Source: Beijerinckiaceae bacterium
GTDB lineage: Bacteria; Pseudomonadota; Alphaproteobacteria; Rhizobiales; Beijerinckiaceae
NCBI GenBank assembly: GCA_027533425.1
Contig: JAPZUD010000004.1
Location: 1 to 64,000, forward strand
DNA: 64,000 nt
Direction of reading: 5' to 3'
Each line of letters starts with the position of its first letter. Positions within the stretch are counted from its first letter, which is position 1. This document shows positions 8,287 to 16,168 of this stretch, in pieces. The notes under the pieces are model-generated. The model was not told the origin of the DNA. It did not search any database and saw nothing but the letters and a program-made list of their open reading frames with translations. The translations under genes and the position numbers were made by a program.

Positions 8287-9012
8287 TCAGGAGAGGACGA
8301 GCCGCACCGCGCCGATGCCCTCGATCTCGGCCATCGCCGCGCCTGGCCCGGGCACCGGGATAATCCCGCAGACGGAGCCCGTCGTCACGAATTGCCCGGC
8401 CTTCAGCCCGCCAAGCGCGTCATTCCCGCGCGATAGCCAGGCGGCGGTCGCGCCGAGCGGGTCCAAGGCTGGTGGCGCGGCGGGCGCGTCATGGATCAGG
8501 GTGCCGTCGATCCGGAACCGGCAGGCCCGGCCCGGCACCGCGAGGTCCTGCCACGGGGTGCGCCCGGGACCCATCACATAACCGCGATTCGCCATCAGAT
8601 CGCCGAGGAAGGCGAAGAGGTTGCGGTCAGGCTCCGCAAGCCGGGCGCCAACCAGCTCGACGCCGAGCGAATAGCCCTCCACCGCCTCGGCGATGCTCGC
8701 CCGGCTGTAGGAACCCGGCGCAAGATCGCGGTTCAGCCACAGCGCGATCTCGATCTCGACGCCGAGGCCCGGCGTGACCGGCCAGCTGGCGCCGTCAGCC
8801 TTGGACAGCCCGGCAAAGATTGGCGCCGCGATCGGGCCAAGCTTCGGATGGTCGGCAACCTTCCAGCCGGCAACGCCTTCGCCGAGGCCTTCGCAGGTCA
8901 GTTTCTGGACAAAATAGGCCTCTTCGAGCGATGCCGGTTCGGGACCAGGTCCGGGCGCGGTGCCTGTGCGGCGGGCAGCGAGAAGGCGTTGGGCGAATTC
9001 GGCAGCACTCAC
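8287..9012 (-). CDS. 2-keto-4-pentenoate hydratase-like protein (FAH superfamily)
   Basis: This 241-residue protein resembles MhpD/HpaH hydratases, which add water to 2-hydroxypenta-2,4-dienoates in meta-cleavage of aromatics. The motifs AGWKVADHPKLGP, VEIEIALWLNRDL and the C-terminal LKAGQFVTTGSVCG match the family; the Glu pair in GVEIEIA is the expected metal site. The start is GTG at 9012 with an AAGGA 13 bp upstream; no better in-frame start exists. No ring-cleavage genes are near, so the true substrate is open. It is convergent with the Lrp gene, 7 bp between stops. Confidence 0.82.
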   Translation of the reverse strand: MSAAEFAQRLLAARRTGTAPGPGPEPASLEEAYFVQKLTCEGLGEGVAGWKVADHPKLGPIAAPIFAGLSKADGASWPVTPGLGVEIEIALWLNRDLAPGSYSRASIAEAVEGYSLGVELVGARLAEPDRNLFAFLGDLMANRGYVMGPGRTPWQDLAVPGRACRFRIDGTLIHDAPAAPPALDPLGATAAWLSRGNDALGGLKAGQFVTTGSVCGIIPVPGPGAAMAEIEGIGAVRLVLS

Positions 9013-9080
9013 GTTGGGTTTCCTTCCGGCACGTGGTTTCGACCCTCTGCCCCGGCGGGCATAACCTCAGCGTAGGGCCG

Positions 9081-9120
9081 GGCAGGGCCCGGCGTCTAGC
9101 GCCCGGCAGGGCGCGGCGTC
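9081..9120. repeat. Short imperfect tandem duplication, 24-bp period
   Basis: A 16-bp segment at 9081-9096 (GGCAGGGCCCGGCGTC) recurs at 9105-9120 with one change. The second copy encodes the last Nudix residues, and the stop codon lies between the copies. This looks like a slippage duplication that may have extended or trimmed the C-terminus. Confidence 0.5.
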
Positions 9121-9617
9121 GGCGCGAAGCTGCACAGGATCGGCGCCAGCTCCGCATCGCCGACAAGGCCCGCCGCCGCCTCCGGCGTCAGCCATTGGCG
9201 GTCCCGCCGCTTGCGCTCGGGCCAGGCCGATTTCTGCTTTTCCACCTCAAGGGCGAAGATATCGACCCGGCAAGGCACGAATGTGCCGTTCGAGAGCAGC
9301 TTCTCGTAATGGTAATGGCCGATCGGCGTCTTGCCGACACGGCCCTCGACGCCCGCTTCCTCGGACGCTTCCCGGGCAGCCACCTTGTGCGGCGGGCGCT
9401 TGCCCATCGGCCAGCCCTTCGGGATGATCCAGCGCCGCGTGCTGATGGAGGTGATAAGCAGGATCTCGATCTGGCCGTCCTTGCGGAACCGGTAGGGCAG
9501 GGCGGCATATTGAAGCCGCAGCCGGCGCGAGGCCGTCGCGATATCAGGCATGGCCAGATCGGGCAGGGAGCCGGGCGAGGGCGGTTCCCGGGATTGCGGA
9601 TCGCGTTTTGGCTCCAT
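9096..9617 (-). CDS. Nudix hydrolase
   Basis: This 173-residue protein has a Nudix fold with the box REASEEAGV preceded by PKGWPMGKRPPHK. The Glu usually found seven residues before the REUxEE core is Arg here, while the metal-binding EE pair is intact. The WIIPKGWPMGKR segment resembles the diphosphoinositol-polyphosphate/diadenosine-polyphosphate hydrolase subgroup. Substrate is probably a nucleoside diphosphate derivative or polyphosphorylated compound. The chosen ATG (9617) has AAAAGGG just upstream; another ATG at 9641 would add eight residues. Confidence 0.83.
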   Translation of the reverse strand: MEPKRDPQSREPPSPGSLPDLAMPDIATASRRLRLQYAALPYRFRKDGQIEILLITSISTRRWIIPKGWPMGKRPPHKVAAREASEEAGVEGRVGKTPIGHYHYEKLLSNGTFVPCRVDIFALEVEKQKSAWPERKRRDRQWLTPEAAAGLVGDAELAPILCSFAPTPRPAGR

Positions 9618-9807
9618 CAGCCCTTTTCCGGTCGGCATCAAAGCCGGCCTGCCGCCGGGCCTCCGGCGCCTGTCATGCCAGCGTCACAATTGTCACAACG
9701 GGCTGGTATCCCTTTGCCGGCGAGGTTTCAAGCCTTGCCAGCCGGTAATCCCCCGACCGATAAATGGCAGGCGGGCCGCTCCCGGGCCTGCGCGAAACGA
9801 GGTTCCG

Positions 9808-10431
9808 ATGTCCGACTCTCCCGTCATCCGGACAGTGCCCGGCCCCGATGGCCGGCCGCGCTGTCGTTGGTGTGGCGCCGCGCCGGAATTCTTTGCTTAT
9901 CATGATTCGGAATGGGGCTTTCCTGTAGGCGACGATATCCGCCTCTTCGAAAAGCTCTGTCTCGAATCCTTTCAGTCCGGCTTGAGCTGGCGGACCATCC
10001 TCGCCAAGCGGGAGAATTTCCGGGCCGCTTTCGACGGGTTCGATTTCCGCCGCATCGCGGACTATGGCGAGGCGGATGTTGGACGTCTTATTGCCGATCC
10101 CGGCATTGTCCGCCATCGCGGGAAGATCGAAGCCGTCATCAATAATGCCCGCTGCGCCGTCGATCTGGCTGCCGAATATGGCTCGCTCGCCGCTTATTTC
10201 TGGCGCTTCGAGCCTCGACCGGACGAGACGACCCCACCGCAGACCGTTTCCGTTTCGCCCGCTTCCATCGCCCTGTCGAAGGATCTGAAGCGGCGCGGTT
10301 GGGCCTTTGTCGGCCCGACCACGGTTTTCGCCTTCATGCAGGCTGCGGGGCTGATCAATGACCATGCCGCGGACTGTGTGATCCGGGTGGAAGCCGGGCA
10401 GGCCCGCCGCACGTTCATCCGTCCCGGCTGA
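9808..10431 (+). CDS. tag: DNA-3-methyladenine glycosylase I
   Basis: This 207-residue base-excision enzyme removes 3-methyladenine from alkylated DNA. It has the typical N-terminus (RCRWCGAAPEFFAYHDSEWGFPV), in which Cys and His with the C-terminal NDHAADC (HxxxC) form the zinc snap known from E. coli Tag. The segment SFQSGLSWRTILAKRENFRAAF contains the base-recognition residues, and GWAFVGPTTVFAFMQAAGL precedes the last ligands. It starts at 9808 with CGAGG upstream. Length is normal for the family (about 190-210). Confidence 0.95.
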   Translation: MSDSPVIRTVPGPDGRPRCRWCGAAPEFFAYHDSEWGFPVGDDIRLFEKLCLESFQSGLSWRTILAKRENFRAAFDGFDFRRIADYGEADVGRLIADPGIVRHRGKIEAVINNARCAVDLAAEYGSLAAYFWRFEPRPDETTPPQTVSVSPASIALSKDLKRRGWAFVGPTTVFAFMQAAGLINDHAADCVIRVEAGQARRTFIRPG

Positions 10432-10500
10432 GCCTTCGATCCCGGAGCTCCCGCATTTTCGCAGGGCGGGGTCGCATGGAAGCGGGTTGCCGTGACGGAA

Positions 10501-10581
10501 TGTTCACAATAGAACAAAGAAAACGCCCGGAGAGGCGGACCTTCCAAAAGTCGCATTGGAACCTTTACCGGAGAATGCGAC
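10501..10581. promoter_or_regulatory. Inverted repeats in the leader of the PHB depolymerase gene
   Basis: GTCGCATT (10550-10557) is mirrored perfectly by AATGCGAC (10574-10581) with a 16-nt spacer, 52 bp before the phaZ start. TGTTC (10501-10505) and GAACA (10512-10516) form a second small inverted repeat. These could be operators or a leader hairpin; no regulator gene is adjacent. Confidence 0.35.
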
Positions 10582-10633
10582 ATTTCTCTCCTGGTCATGC
10601 TGGTCATGGCCACCACCTGAGGGGTGCAGGCCC

Positions 10634-11911
10634 ATGAACAAGAGCGGGTATTTCTTCTACGAGGCCGCGCATGCGATCCTCGGTCCGGCGCGCGCCGCGA
10701 GCGACGCGATGCGCCTTTTCTATCGCAATCCGATCAATCCCCTGACTCATACCCCATTTGGGCGTTCCATGGCAGCCGCCTGTGAATTGTTCGAGCGGAC
10801 GACACGCCGTTACGGAAAGCCGGCCTTCGACCTGCCCACGACCCAGTTCGAGGGCCAGACAGTCGAGGTGATCGAGCGGGCGGTCTGGCGGAATACGTTC
10901 TGCAACCTGATCCATTTCGACCGCGCCTTGCCCGCCAATGCCGGCCGGCAGCCCAAGCTGCTGATCGTCGCCCCGATGTCGGGCCATTTCGCCACGCTGC
11001 TGCGCGGCACGGTGGAAGCATTCCTGCCGCATTTCGAGGTCTATATCACCGACTGGATCGATGCCCGCCTTGTGCCGATGGCTGCCGGGCGTTTCGATCT
11101 CGACGATTACATTGACTATGTGAAGGCGATGATCCGGTTCCTCGGCCCGGATGTGCATGTCCTCGCCGTCTGCCAGCCTTCGGTTCCGGTCGTGGCGGCG
11201 ATTGCCCGGCTTGAGGCCGAACAGGACCCGCATTCGCCCCGCTCCATGATCCTGATGGGTGGCCCGATCGATACCCGGGAAAGCCCGACGGAGGTCAACA
11301 AGCTGGCCCAGCGCCGGGGCATGCAATGGTTCCGCGACAATTGCATTTCCCGCGTGCCTTTCCCGCATCCCGGCGTGATGCGCGAAGTCTATCCCGGCTA
11401 TCTGCAGCTTTCCGGCTTTATGGCGATGAATTTCGACCGCCATCTCACTGCCCATTGGGACATGTTCAACCATCTCGTCGATGGTGACGGCGATTCCGCC
11501 GAGAAACACCGCGAATTCTATGATGAGTACATGGCAGTGATGGATCTCACGGCCGAATTCTATCTCCAGACGGTTGACACTGTTTTCGTCCGGCATGCGC
11601 TGCCGAAAGGCGAAATGTATCATCGCGAGGAGCGGATCGATCTCGGTGCCATCCGCAATTGCGCGCTGATGACGGTCGAGGGCGAGAAGGACGACATTTC
11701 CGGAGTCGGGCAGACGCGGGCCACGCATGATCTCTGCGTGAACCTCCCGAAAGAGAAGCATCTCTACCATCTCCAGAAGGATGTCGGCCATTACGGCGTC
11801 TTCAACGGCTCGCGCTTCCGCAAGTTCATTGCGCCGCGCATCGTTGAATTCACCCGCGAGCATGGCTCTGCCCAGATCCAGCCCCTGAAGCGCGTGGTCA
11901 ACGCCCGCTGA
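10634..11911 (+). CDS. phaZ: Intracellular polyhydroxybutyrate depolymerase
   Basis: This 425-residue protein is of the class of Ralstonia-type intracellular depolymerases, which mobilise PHB granules to (oligo)hydroxybutyrate. The nucleophile is a Cys in the AVCQPSVPV box (about residue 180), as expected for this family instead of the Ser of ordinary lipases. Further conserved parts are FGRSMAAACELFERTTRRYGKP near residue 42, YITDWIDARLVPM near 137 and the C-terminal GHYGVFNGSRFR with the catalytic His. The start at 10634 is preceded by GGGGTGCAGG; the upstream extension to 10556 lacks family similarity. No granule-associated genes are close, so regulation may come through the leader repeats. 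Confidence 0.94.
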   Translation: MNKSGYFFYEAAHAILGPARAASDAMRLFYRNPINPLTHTPFGRSMAAACELFERTTRRYGKPAFDLPTTQFEGQTVEVIERAVWRNTFCNLIHFDRALPANAGRQPKLLIVAPMSGHFATLLRGTVEAFLPHFEVYITDWIDARLVPMAAGRFDLDDYIDYVKAMIRFLGPDVHVLAVCQPSVPVVAAIARLEAEQDPHSPRSMILMGGPIDTRESPTEVNKLAQRRGMQWFRDNCISRVPFPHPGVMREVYPGYLQLSGFMAMNFDRHLTAHWDMFNHLVDGDGDSAEKHREFYDEYMAVMDLTAEFYLQTVDTVFVRHALPKGEMYHREERIDLGAIRNCALMTVEGEKDDISGVGQTRATHDLCVNLPKEKHLYHLQKDVGHYGVFNGSRFRKFIAPRIVEFTREHGSAQIQPLKRVVNAR

Positions 11912-11925
11912 GGCGGCAGGCATTG

Positions 11926-12735
11926 ATGCCGGCGTCCGAATCGGCCAGCTTCGGCCGGTTCGGAGTGCTCATGGCCCCCTCTCTCAAGGATTTCTTCGGC
12001 TTGCGCCCCGCCCGACGCGCGCGGACACTGCCGGATCTGCAGGTGCGGATCGGCGGCGAAATTGTCGCGGTTCCTGTGCGTTACCGTCCGGATGCCCGCC
12101 GCATGATCCTGAAGATCGACCGGCGGACCGGCACGCCCGCGCTCACCCTGCCCTATTCGGTCGGCAAGGTCCGCGCCGAACAGTTCCTCGAGGATCATCG
12201 CGGCTGGCTCGAGGCTCGCCTGCGCAGCCAGCCCGCCCGCATTCCTTTTGCCGCCGGCGCACTGCTGCCCGTGCGCGGTGTTCCGCACCGGCTCGAACAT
12301 TGCCTGCCCTTCCGCGGCGAGACGCGGCTGGACATGTCGGGCGTGGAGCCCCGCCTGCTGGTCCATGGTGATCCTGCCCATCTCGCCACCCGCACCGAGC
12401 GGTTCCTGCGCGGCCTCGCCGAAGCCGATCTCCGCGCCGCCGTCCAGCGCCATGCCACGCGGCTGGAGGTTTCGATCGGACGCATCACGATCAAGGATAC
12501 CCGCTCGCGCTGGGGGTCCTGCTCGTCGCGGGGCGACCTTGCGTTTTCCTGGCGCCTCATTTTCGCCCCGCCTGACATTCTGGATTATCTCGCCGCGCAT
12601 GAGGTTGCGCATCGGCTGGAAATGAACCATTCCATCCGCTACTGGCGGCATGTCGCCTTCCTCTATCCCGACTTCCGACGCGCCGAGACCTGGCTCAACC
12701 GGCATGGCGCCCAGCTTCATCTCTACGGCGCCTGA
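11926..12735 (+). CDS. YgjP-like metal-dependent hydrolase (DUF45, HEVAH motif)
   Basis: This 269-residue protein shows the SprT/YgjP zinc motif HEVAHRLEMNHS about 40 residues before its end, with a Tyr-Trp-Arg-His segment (RYWRH) after it that holds the further His. The preceding RWGSCSSRGDLAFSWRLIFAPP segment is diagnostic for DUF45. Such proteins are annotated as metallopeptidases; E. coli YgjP has been reported to act on UTP. The ATG at 11971, with GGAG 6 bp upstream, is an attractive alternative start. It lies 14 bp behind phaZ and just before the exporter gene, all in one direction. Confidence 0.82.
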   Translation: MPASESASFGRFGVLMAPSLKDFFGLRPARRARTLPDLQVRIGGEIVAVPVRYRPDARRMILKIDRRTGTPALTLPYSVGKVRAEQFLEDHRGWLEARLRSQPARIPFAAGALLPVRGVPHRLEHCLPFRGETRLDMSGVEPRLLVHGDPAHLATRTERFLRGLAEADLRAAVQRHATRLEVSIGRITIKDTRSRWGSCSSRGDLAFSWRLIFAPPDILDYLAAHEVAHRLEMNHSIRYWRHVAFLYPDFRRAETWLNRHGAQLHLYGA

Positions 12736-12754
12736 GCGCCCATCCGGATCTGCC

Positions 12755-13936
12755 GTGGCCACCCTTTCCACCGACCGCTTCGCGCTGACCATCCTGCTCG
12801 GCTTCCTGACCGCGCTCGGCCCCCTGTCGACGGATCTCTACCTCCCCTCGCTGCCGTCGATTGCCCGGCATTTCGGCGTAGCGAGCGGGCAGGCCCAGTT
12901 GACACTGTCGGCCTATCTGATCGGCTTCGCGACCGGTCTCCCGCTCTATGGCCCGGTTTCCGACCGGATCGGCCGCAAGAAAGTCGTGCTCTTCGGTCTC
13001 GCTCTCTATGGCTGCGCCAATCTGATGTCGGCCATGGCACCTTCGCTGGAGGTGCTGATCGCCTCGCGCGGGCTGCAGGGCCTCGGTGCGGCGGCGCCGC
13101 TGGTCGTGGCGCGCGCCATGGTCCGTGACCTGCATGAAGGCCGGCGCGCTGCCCAGGAACTCGCCCGGATGGGGACGATCATGGGTGTCGTTCCTGCCAT
13201 CGCTCCCATTCTCGGCGTCGGACTCGAACTCGGCTTCGGCTGGCGGTCCAATTTCGTGGCCACAGCGCTGCTCGCCGCGGGCCTCGCGGCTGTGGTGGTC
13301 TCTGCCCTGCCGGAAACCCTGCGCCAGCGCGCCACCACACCGCTGACCGTCTTCACCGTGGTTGGCGGATTCGGCGCCTTGCTGCGCGACCGGCGGTTCC
13401 TGCCCTTCGCGCTGCTGGCGGCCGCCTGCTATTCCGGGCTCTTCGCCTTCATTTCAGGCTCGAGCTTCGTCTATCAGCAGCATTTCCGGCTGACGCCCTT
13501 CCTCTTCGCGGTCTCCTTCGTGGTCATGGTGCTGGGCTACATGGCCGGGGCCTTCCTCGCGCAGCGGCTTGCCCTTCGCTATGATCAGCGGCGCATGCTC
13601 CTGACCGGCGCCCTGCTGCAATCCGGCGGTGGCCTCGCCATGGTGGCCGGCCTGCTGCTCGGCTTCGGTCCCGCCGCGATCACCCTGCCGATGGTCGCCT
13701 ATGCGGCCGGTGTCGGCTTCACGCTGCCGCAAAGCCATGCCGGCGCCATGATGCATTTCCCGGAAAAGGCGGGCGCCGCCTCATCGTTGCTCGGTGTCAT
13801 CCAGATGGGCTTCGCGGCTTTGGTCGGGGCGCAGGTCGGCGCCTGGATCGACAAGGGGCCGATGGTGCTGGCGGGTGCCGTTGCCGTTCTCGGCCTCGCC
13901 TCCGTTGCCCTGCTGCCGCTTGTGCGGCGAAGCTGA
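12755..13936 (+). CDS. Bcr/CflA-family MFS drug exporter
   Basis: This 12-helix permease (393 residues from GTG 12755) carries MFS motif A (GPVSDRIGRKKV) between helices 2 and 3 and the family-typical first helix (LGPLSTDLYLPSLPSIARHF). Proton antiport of antibiotics, dipeptides or cysteine is the known range of the family. An ATG at 12704 would overlap the metalloprotein gene by 32 bp and add 17 polar residues; the GTG start gives the usual length of about 395. Its stop directly abuts the stop of the convergent PBP1A gene. Confidence 0.88.
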   Translation: MATLSTDRFALTILLGFLTALGPLSTDLYLPSLPSIARHFGVASGQAQLTLSAYLIGFATGLPLYGPVSDRIGRKKVVLFGLALYGCANLMSAMAPSLEVLIASRGLQGLGAAAPLVVARAMVRDLHEGRRAAQELARMGTIMGVVPAIAPILGVGLELGFGWRSNFVATALLAAGLAAVVVSALPETLRQRATTPLTVFTVVGGFGALLRDRRFLPFALLAAACYSGLFAFISGSSFVYQQHFRLTPFLFAVSFVVMVLGYMAGAFLAQRLALRYDQRRMLLTGALLQSGGGLAMVAGLLLGFGPAAITLPMVAYAAGVGFTLPQSHAGAMMHFPEKAGAASSLLGVIQMGFAALVGAQVGAWIDKGPMVLAGAVAVLGLASVALLPLVRRS

Positions 13937-16063
13937 CTAGGGCCCGAAAAGCCGGCTGAGCAGGCTCCGTTCCTTTGCCGTCGGTCCCTGGTTCTGCCAG
14001 GCCCCGGGGTTCTCTTGCACAGGGGCCGGGGGTGCGGCTGGCGTGGCATTCGCCTGCAGCAGGCTGCCCAGCGGATCCGTATCGCGGGCGCCAGGCAGGG
14101 GGTGCGAAGGCAGCCCGCGATGGGCCTGCCGCATGAACTCTGCCCAGATCTCGGCCGGAAGCCCCGAGCCCGTTACCTTTTTCATGGGCTGGCTGTCATC
14201 ATTGCCCACCCAGACCGCCGCCACCAGCTGCCCGGTATAGCCGACGAACCAGGCGTCGCGGTGATCCTGGGTCGTTCCGGTCTTGCCGGCGGCGGGATGG
14301 CCGGGAATGTCCGATTTGCGGGCCGTACCGCTGACCAGCGTTTCCCGCATCATCCGGTTCATCATGGCGATATGGCCAGGATCGACCACTTGCCCGAGGG
14401 CTGGCGGCGGCCGGCGATAGATGACCTGCCCGGCGGTGGTTTTGACCTCAAGGATCGCATGCGGCACGACACCGGTGCCGCCATTGGCCAGGACGGCATA
14501 GGCACCCGTGATTTCCAGCGGCGTGACCTCGGATGTGCCCAGCGCGAGCGACTCATTGGCTTTCAATGCCGAATTGATGCCAAGACGTTGCGCCGTACGG
14601 ACTACTTGCCGCGGCCCGACCTCGACATTGAGCTTCACGGCGATCGTGTTGAGCGACATGGCCAGAGCCTGCGTCAGACTGACCTGCCCGAAATATTCCT
14701 GCGTATAGTTCTCGGGCTTCCAGCCGCGGATATTGATCGGCGCATCCTCGCGCACCGTCTCCGGTGTCATGCCCTTTTCCAGAGCCGCGAGATAGACAAA
14801 CGGCTTGAAGGACGAGCCGGGCTGGCGTTTGGCGGCGATGGCCCGGTTGAACTGGCTTTCGGCATAGTCCCGCCCGCCCAGCAAGGCCCGGACGGCGCCG
14901 TCCGGCGCCATCGCCACCAGGGCCGCCTGCTCGACATTGAGCTTGCCGCGCTTCGGTTCGAACGCCGTGGCGAAGGCACGCTCGCCCATGGCTTGCACCT
15001 TGGGATCGATCGTCGTGCGGACAACGATATCGGTCTCGACGGCGCCGATATGGTCGTCAAGGATGTCCATGATCCAGTCCGCCGCGTAATTGCCCTGTCC
15101 GGGCTTGGCGCGCTTGCGGGCATCGGCCGTGTTGAATTTCGAGCTTTTCGCCTGTTCCGGTGTCGCATAGCCGGCCTCGACCATCTTCGCCATGACGATG
15201 GCCGCCCGGTCTGCCGCGCCTTCGGGGTTCTTGTTCGGCGCGAGCCGCGACGGCGATTGCACCAACCCGGCCAGAACGGCGGCCTCGCCAAGCGTGACGG
15301 CGCGGGCGCTCTTGCCGAAGAACTTCTGGCTGGCCGCCTCGATCCCGTAGGCCCCGGCGCCGAAATAGACGCGGTTCATGTAAAGTTCGAGGATCTGGTC
15401 CTTGGTATAGTTCCGCTCGAGCCAAAGTGCGAGCAGCGCCTCCTGCGCCTTGCGCGAGAGGGTTCGCTCCTGCGTCAGGAAGATGTTCTTGGCAAGCTGC
15501 TGCGTCAGCGTCGAGCCGCCTTGCTCGGCCCGGCGGGCCGCAACATTCTTGACGACCGCGCGGGCAAGACCGGCAAGGTCGATGCCGAAATGCTGGTAGA
15601 AGCGGCGATCCTCGATCGCGACGAAAGCCTTGCCGACATAGGGCGGCAATTCGGCGATCGGCACAGTCGAGCCGCCGGTCTCGCCGCGATTGGCGATCAG
15701 CGTCCCGTCACTGGCGAGAATGGCGATATTCGGCGGTCGTTTGGGCACGCTGAGCTGGTCGATCGGCGGCAGCTTCATGGCGAAATAGGCGACGACGCCG
15801 CCCAGGGCCAGCAGGGCCCAGAGGCCCATCACGAAACTCCAGTAGAACAGCGTACCGAAGAAGCCGCGACCGCGGCGCCGGCTTCGCTTCGGGGCCGGGC
15901 CCTTGCCACGCCCGCGCTTCACGGGCCGATCCTCGGCAGACAGGCGCAAGCCGCCCTCGCTGCCGAAATCGCCGTCATCGAAGCGTGGCTCGCGCCGCTC
16001 TCTGGGGCCGCCTGCCCGTCCCATCCCGTCCCGGATCTCCCTGACCGGCCCGGAAGCCGGCAT
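13937..16063 (-). CDS. Penicillin-binding protein 1A (bifunctional glycosyltransferase/transpeptidase)
   Basis: This 708-residue class A PBP polymerises and crosslinks peptidoglycan. A basic cytoplasmic tail of about 75 residues (KRGRGKGPAPKRSRRRGRG) precedes one membrane anchor near residues 75-95. The GT51 domain follows with the catalytic Glu in AIEDRRFYQHFGID and QGGSTLTQQLAKN. The transpeptidase domain has SSFK (nucleophile Ser), SLN and KTGT. The C-terminus is Pro/Ala-rich. An ATG at 16024 with GGGACGGG upstream may be the true start and would remove 13 residues. The gene faces the MFS gene tail to tail. Confidence 0.93.
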   Translation of the reverse strand: MPASGPVREIRDGMGRAGGPRERREPRFDDGDFGSEGGLRLSAEDRPVKRGRGKGPAPKRSRRRGRGFFGTLFYWSFVMGLWALLALGGVVAYFAMKLPPIDQLSVPKRPPNIAILASDGTLIANRGETGGSTVPIAELPPYVGKAFVAIEDRRFYQHFGIDLAGLARAVVKNVAARRAEQGGSTLTQQLAKNIFLTQERTLSRKAQEALLALWLERNYTKDQILELYMNRVYFGAGAYGIEAASQKFFGKSARAVTLGEAAVLAGLVQSPSRLAPNKNPEGAADRAAIVMAKMVEAGYATPEQAKSSKFNTADARKRAKPGQGNYAADWIMDILDDHIGAVETDIVVRTTIDPKVQAMGERAFATAFEPKRGKLNVEQAALVAMAPDGAVRALLGGRDYAESQFNRAIAAKRQPGSSFKPFVYLAALEKGMTPETVREDAPINIRGWKPENYTQEYFGQVSLTQALAMSLNTIAVKLNVEVGPRQVVRTAQRLGINSALKANESLALGTSEVTPLEITGAYAVLANGGTGVVPHAILEVKTTAGQVIYRRPPPALGQVVDPGHIAMMNRMMRETLVSGTARKSDIPGHPAAGKTGTTQDHRDAWFVGYTGQLVAAVWVGNDDSQPMKKVTGSGLPAEIWAEFMRQAHRGLPSHPLPGARDTDPLGSLLQANATPAAPPAPVQENPGAWQNQGPTAKERSLLSRLFGP

Positions 16064-16095
16064 TCCCGCGCGTCATCCTGCCCGCACGCCCTTAA

Positions 16096-16116
16096 GGCGA
16101 GGTTAGTGACCTCGCC
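16096..16116. promoter_or_regulatory. Perfect 8-bp hairpin upstream of PBP1A gene
   Basis: GGCGAGGT (16096-16103) pairs with ACCTCGCC (16109-16116) across a 5-nt loop. It sits between the PBP1A start and the stop of the ThDP-enzyme gene, both on the minus strand. No T-run follows on either strand, so it may be a weak terminator, a mRNA leader structure or an operator. Confidence 0.4.
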
Positions 16117-16168
16117 ATTCCGGGGGATGCGCGCAGAATCCGGCAGAAGCAGGGCGACCGAAGCGGGA

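Noticed and set aside
9096-9617. Inactive Nudix protein because of the missing first Glu of the box
   Set aside because: The metal-binding REASEEAG core is intact, and I believe related rhizobial proteins share this variation, so loss of function is not supported.
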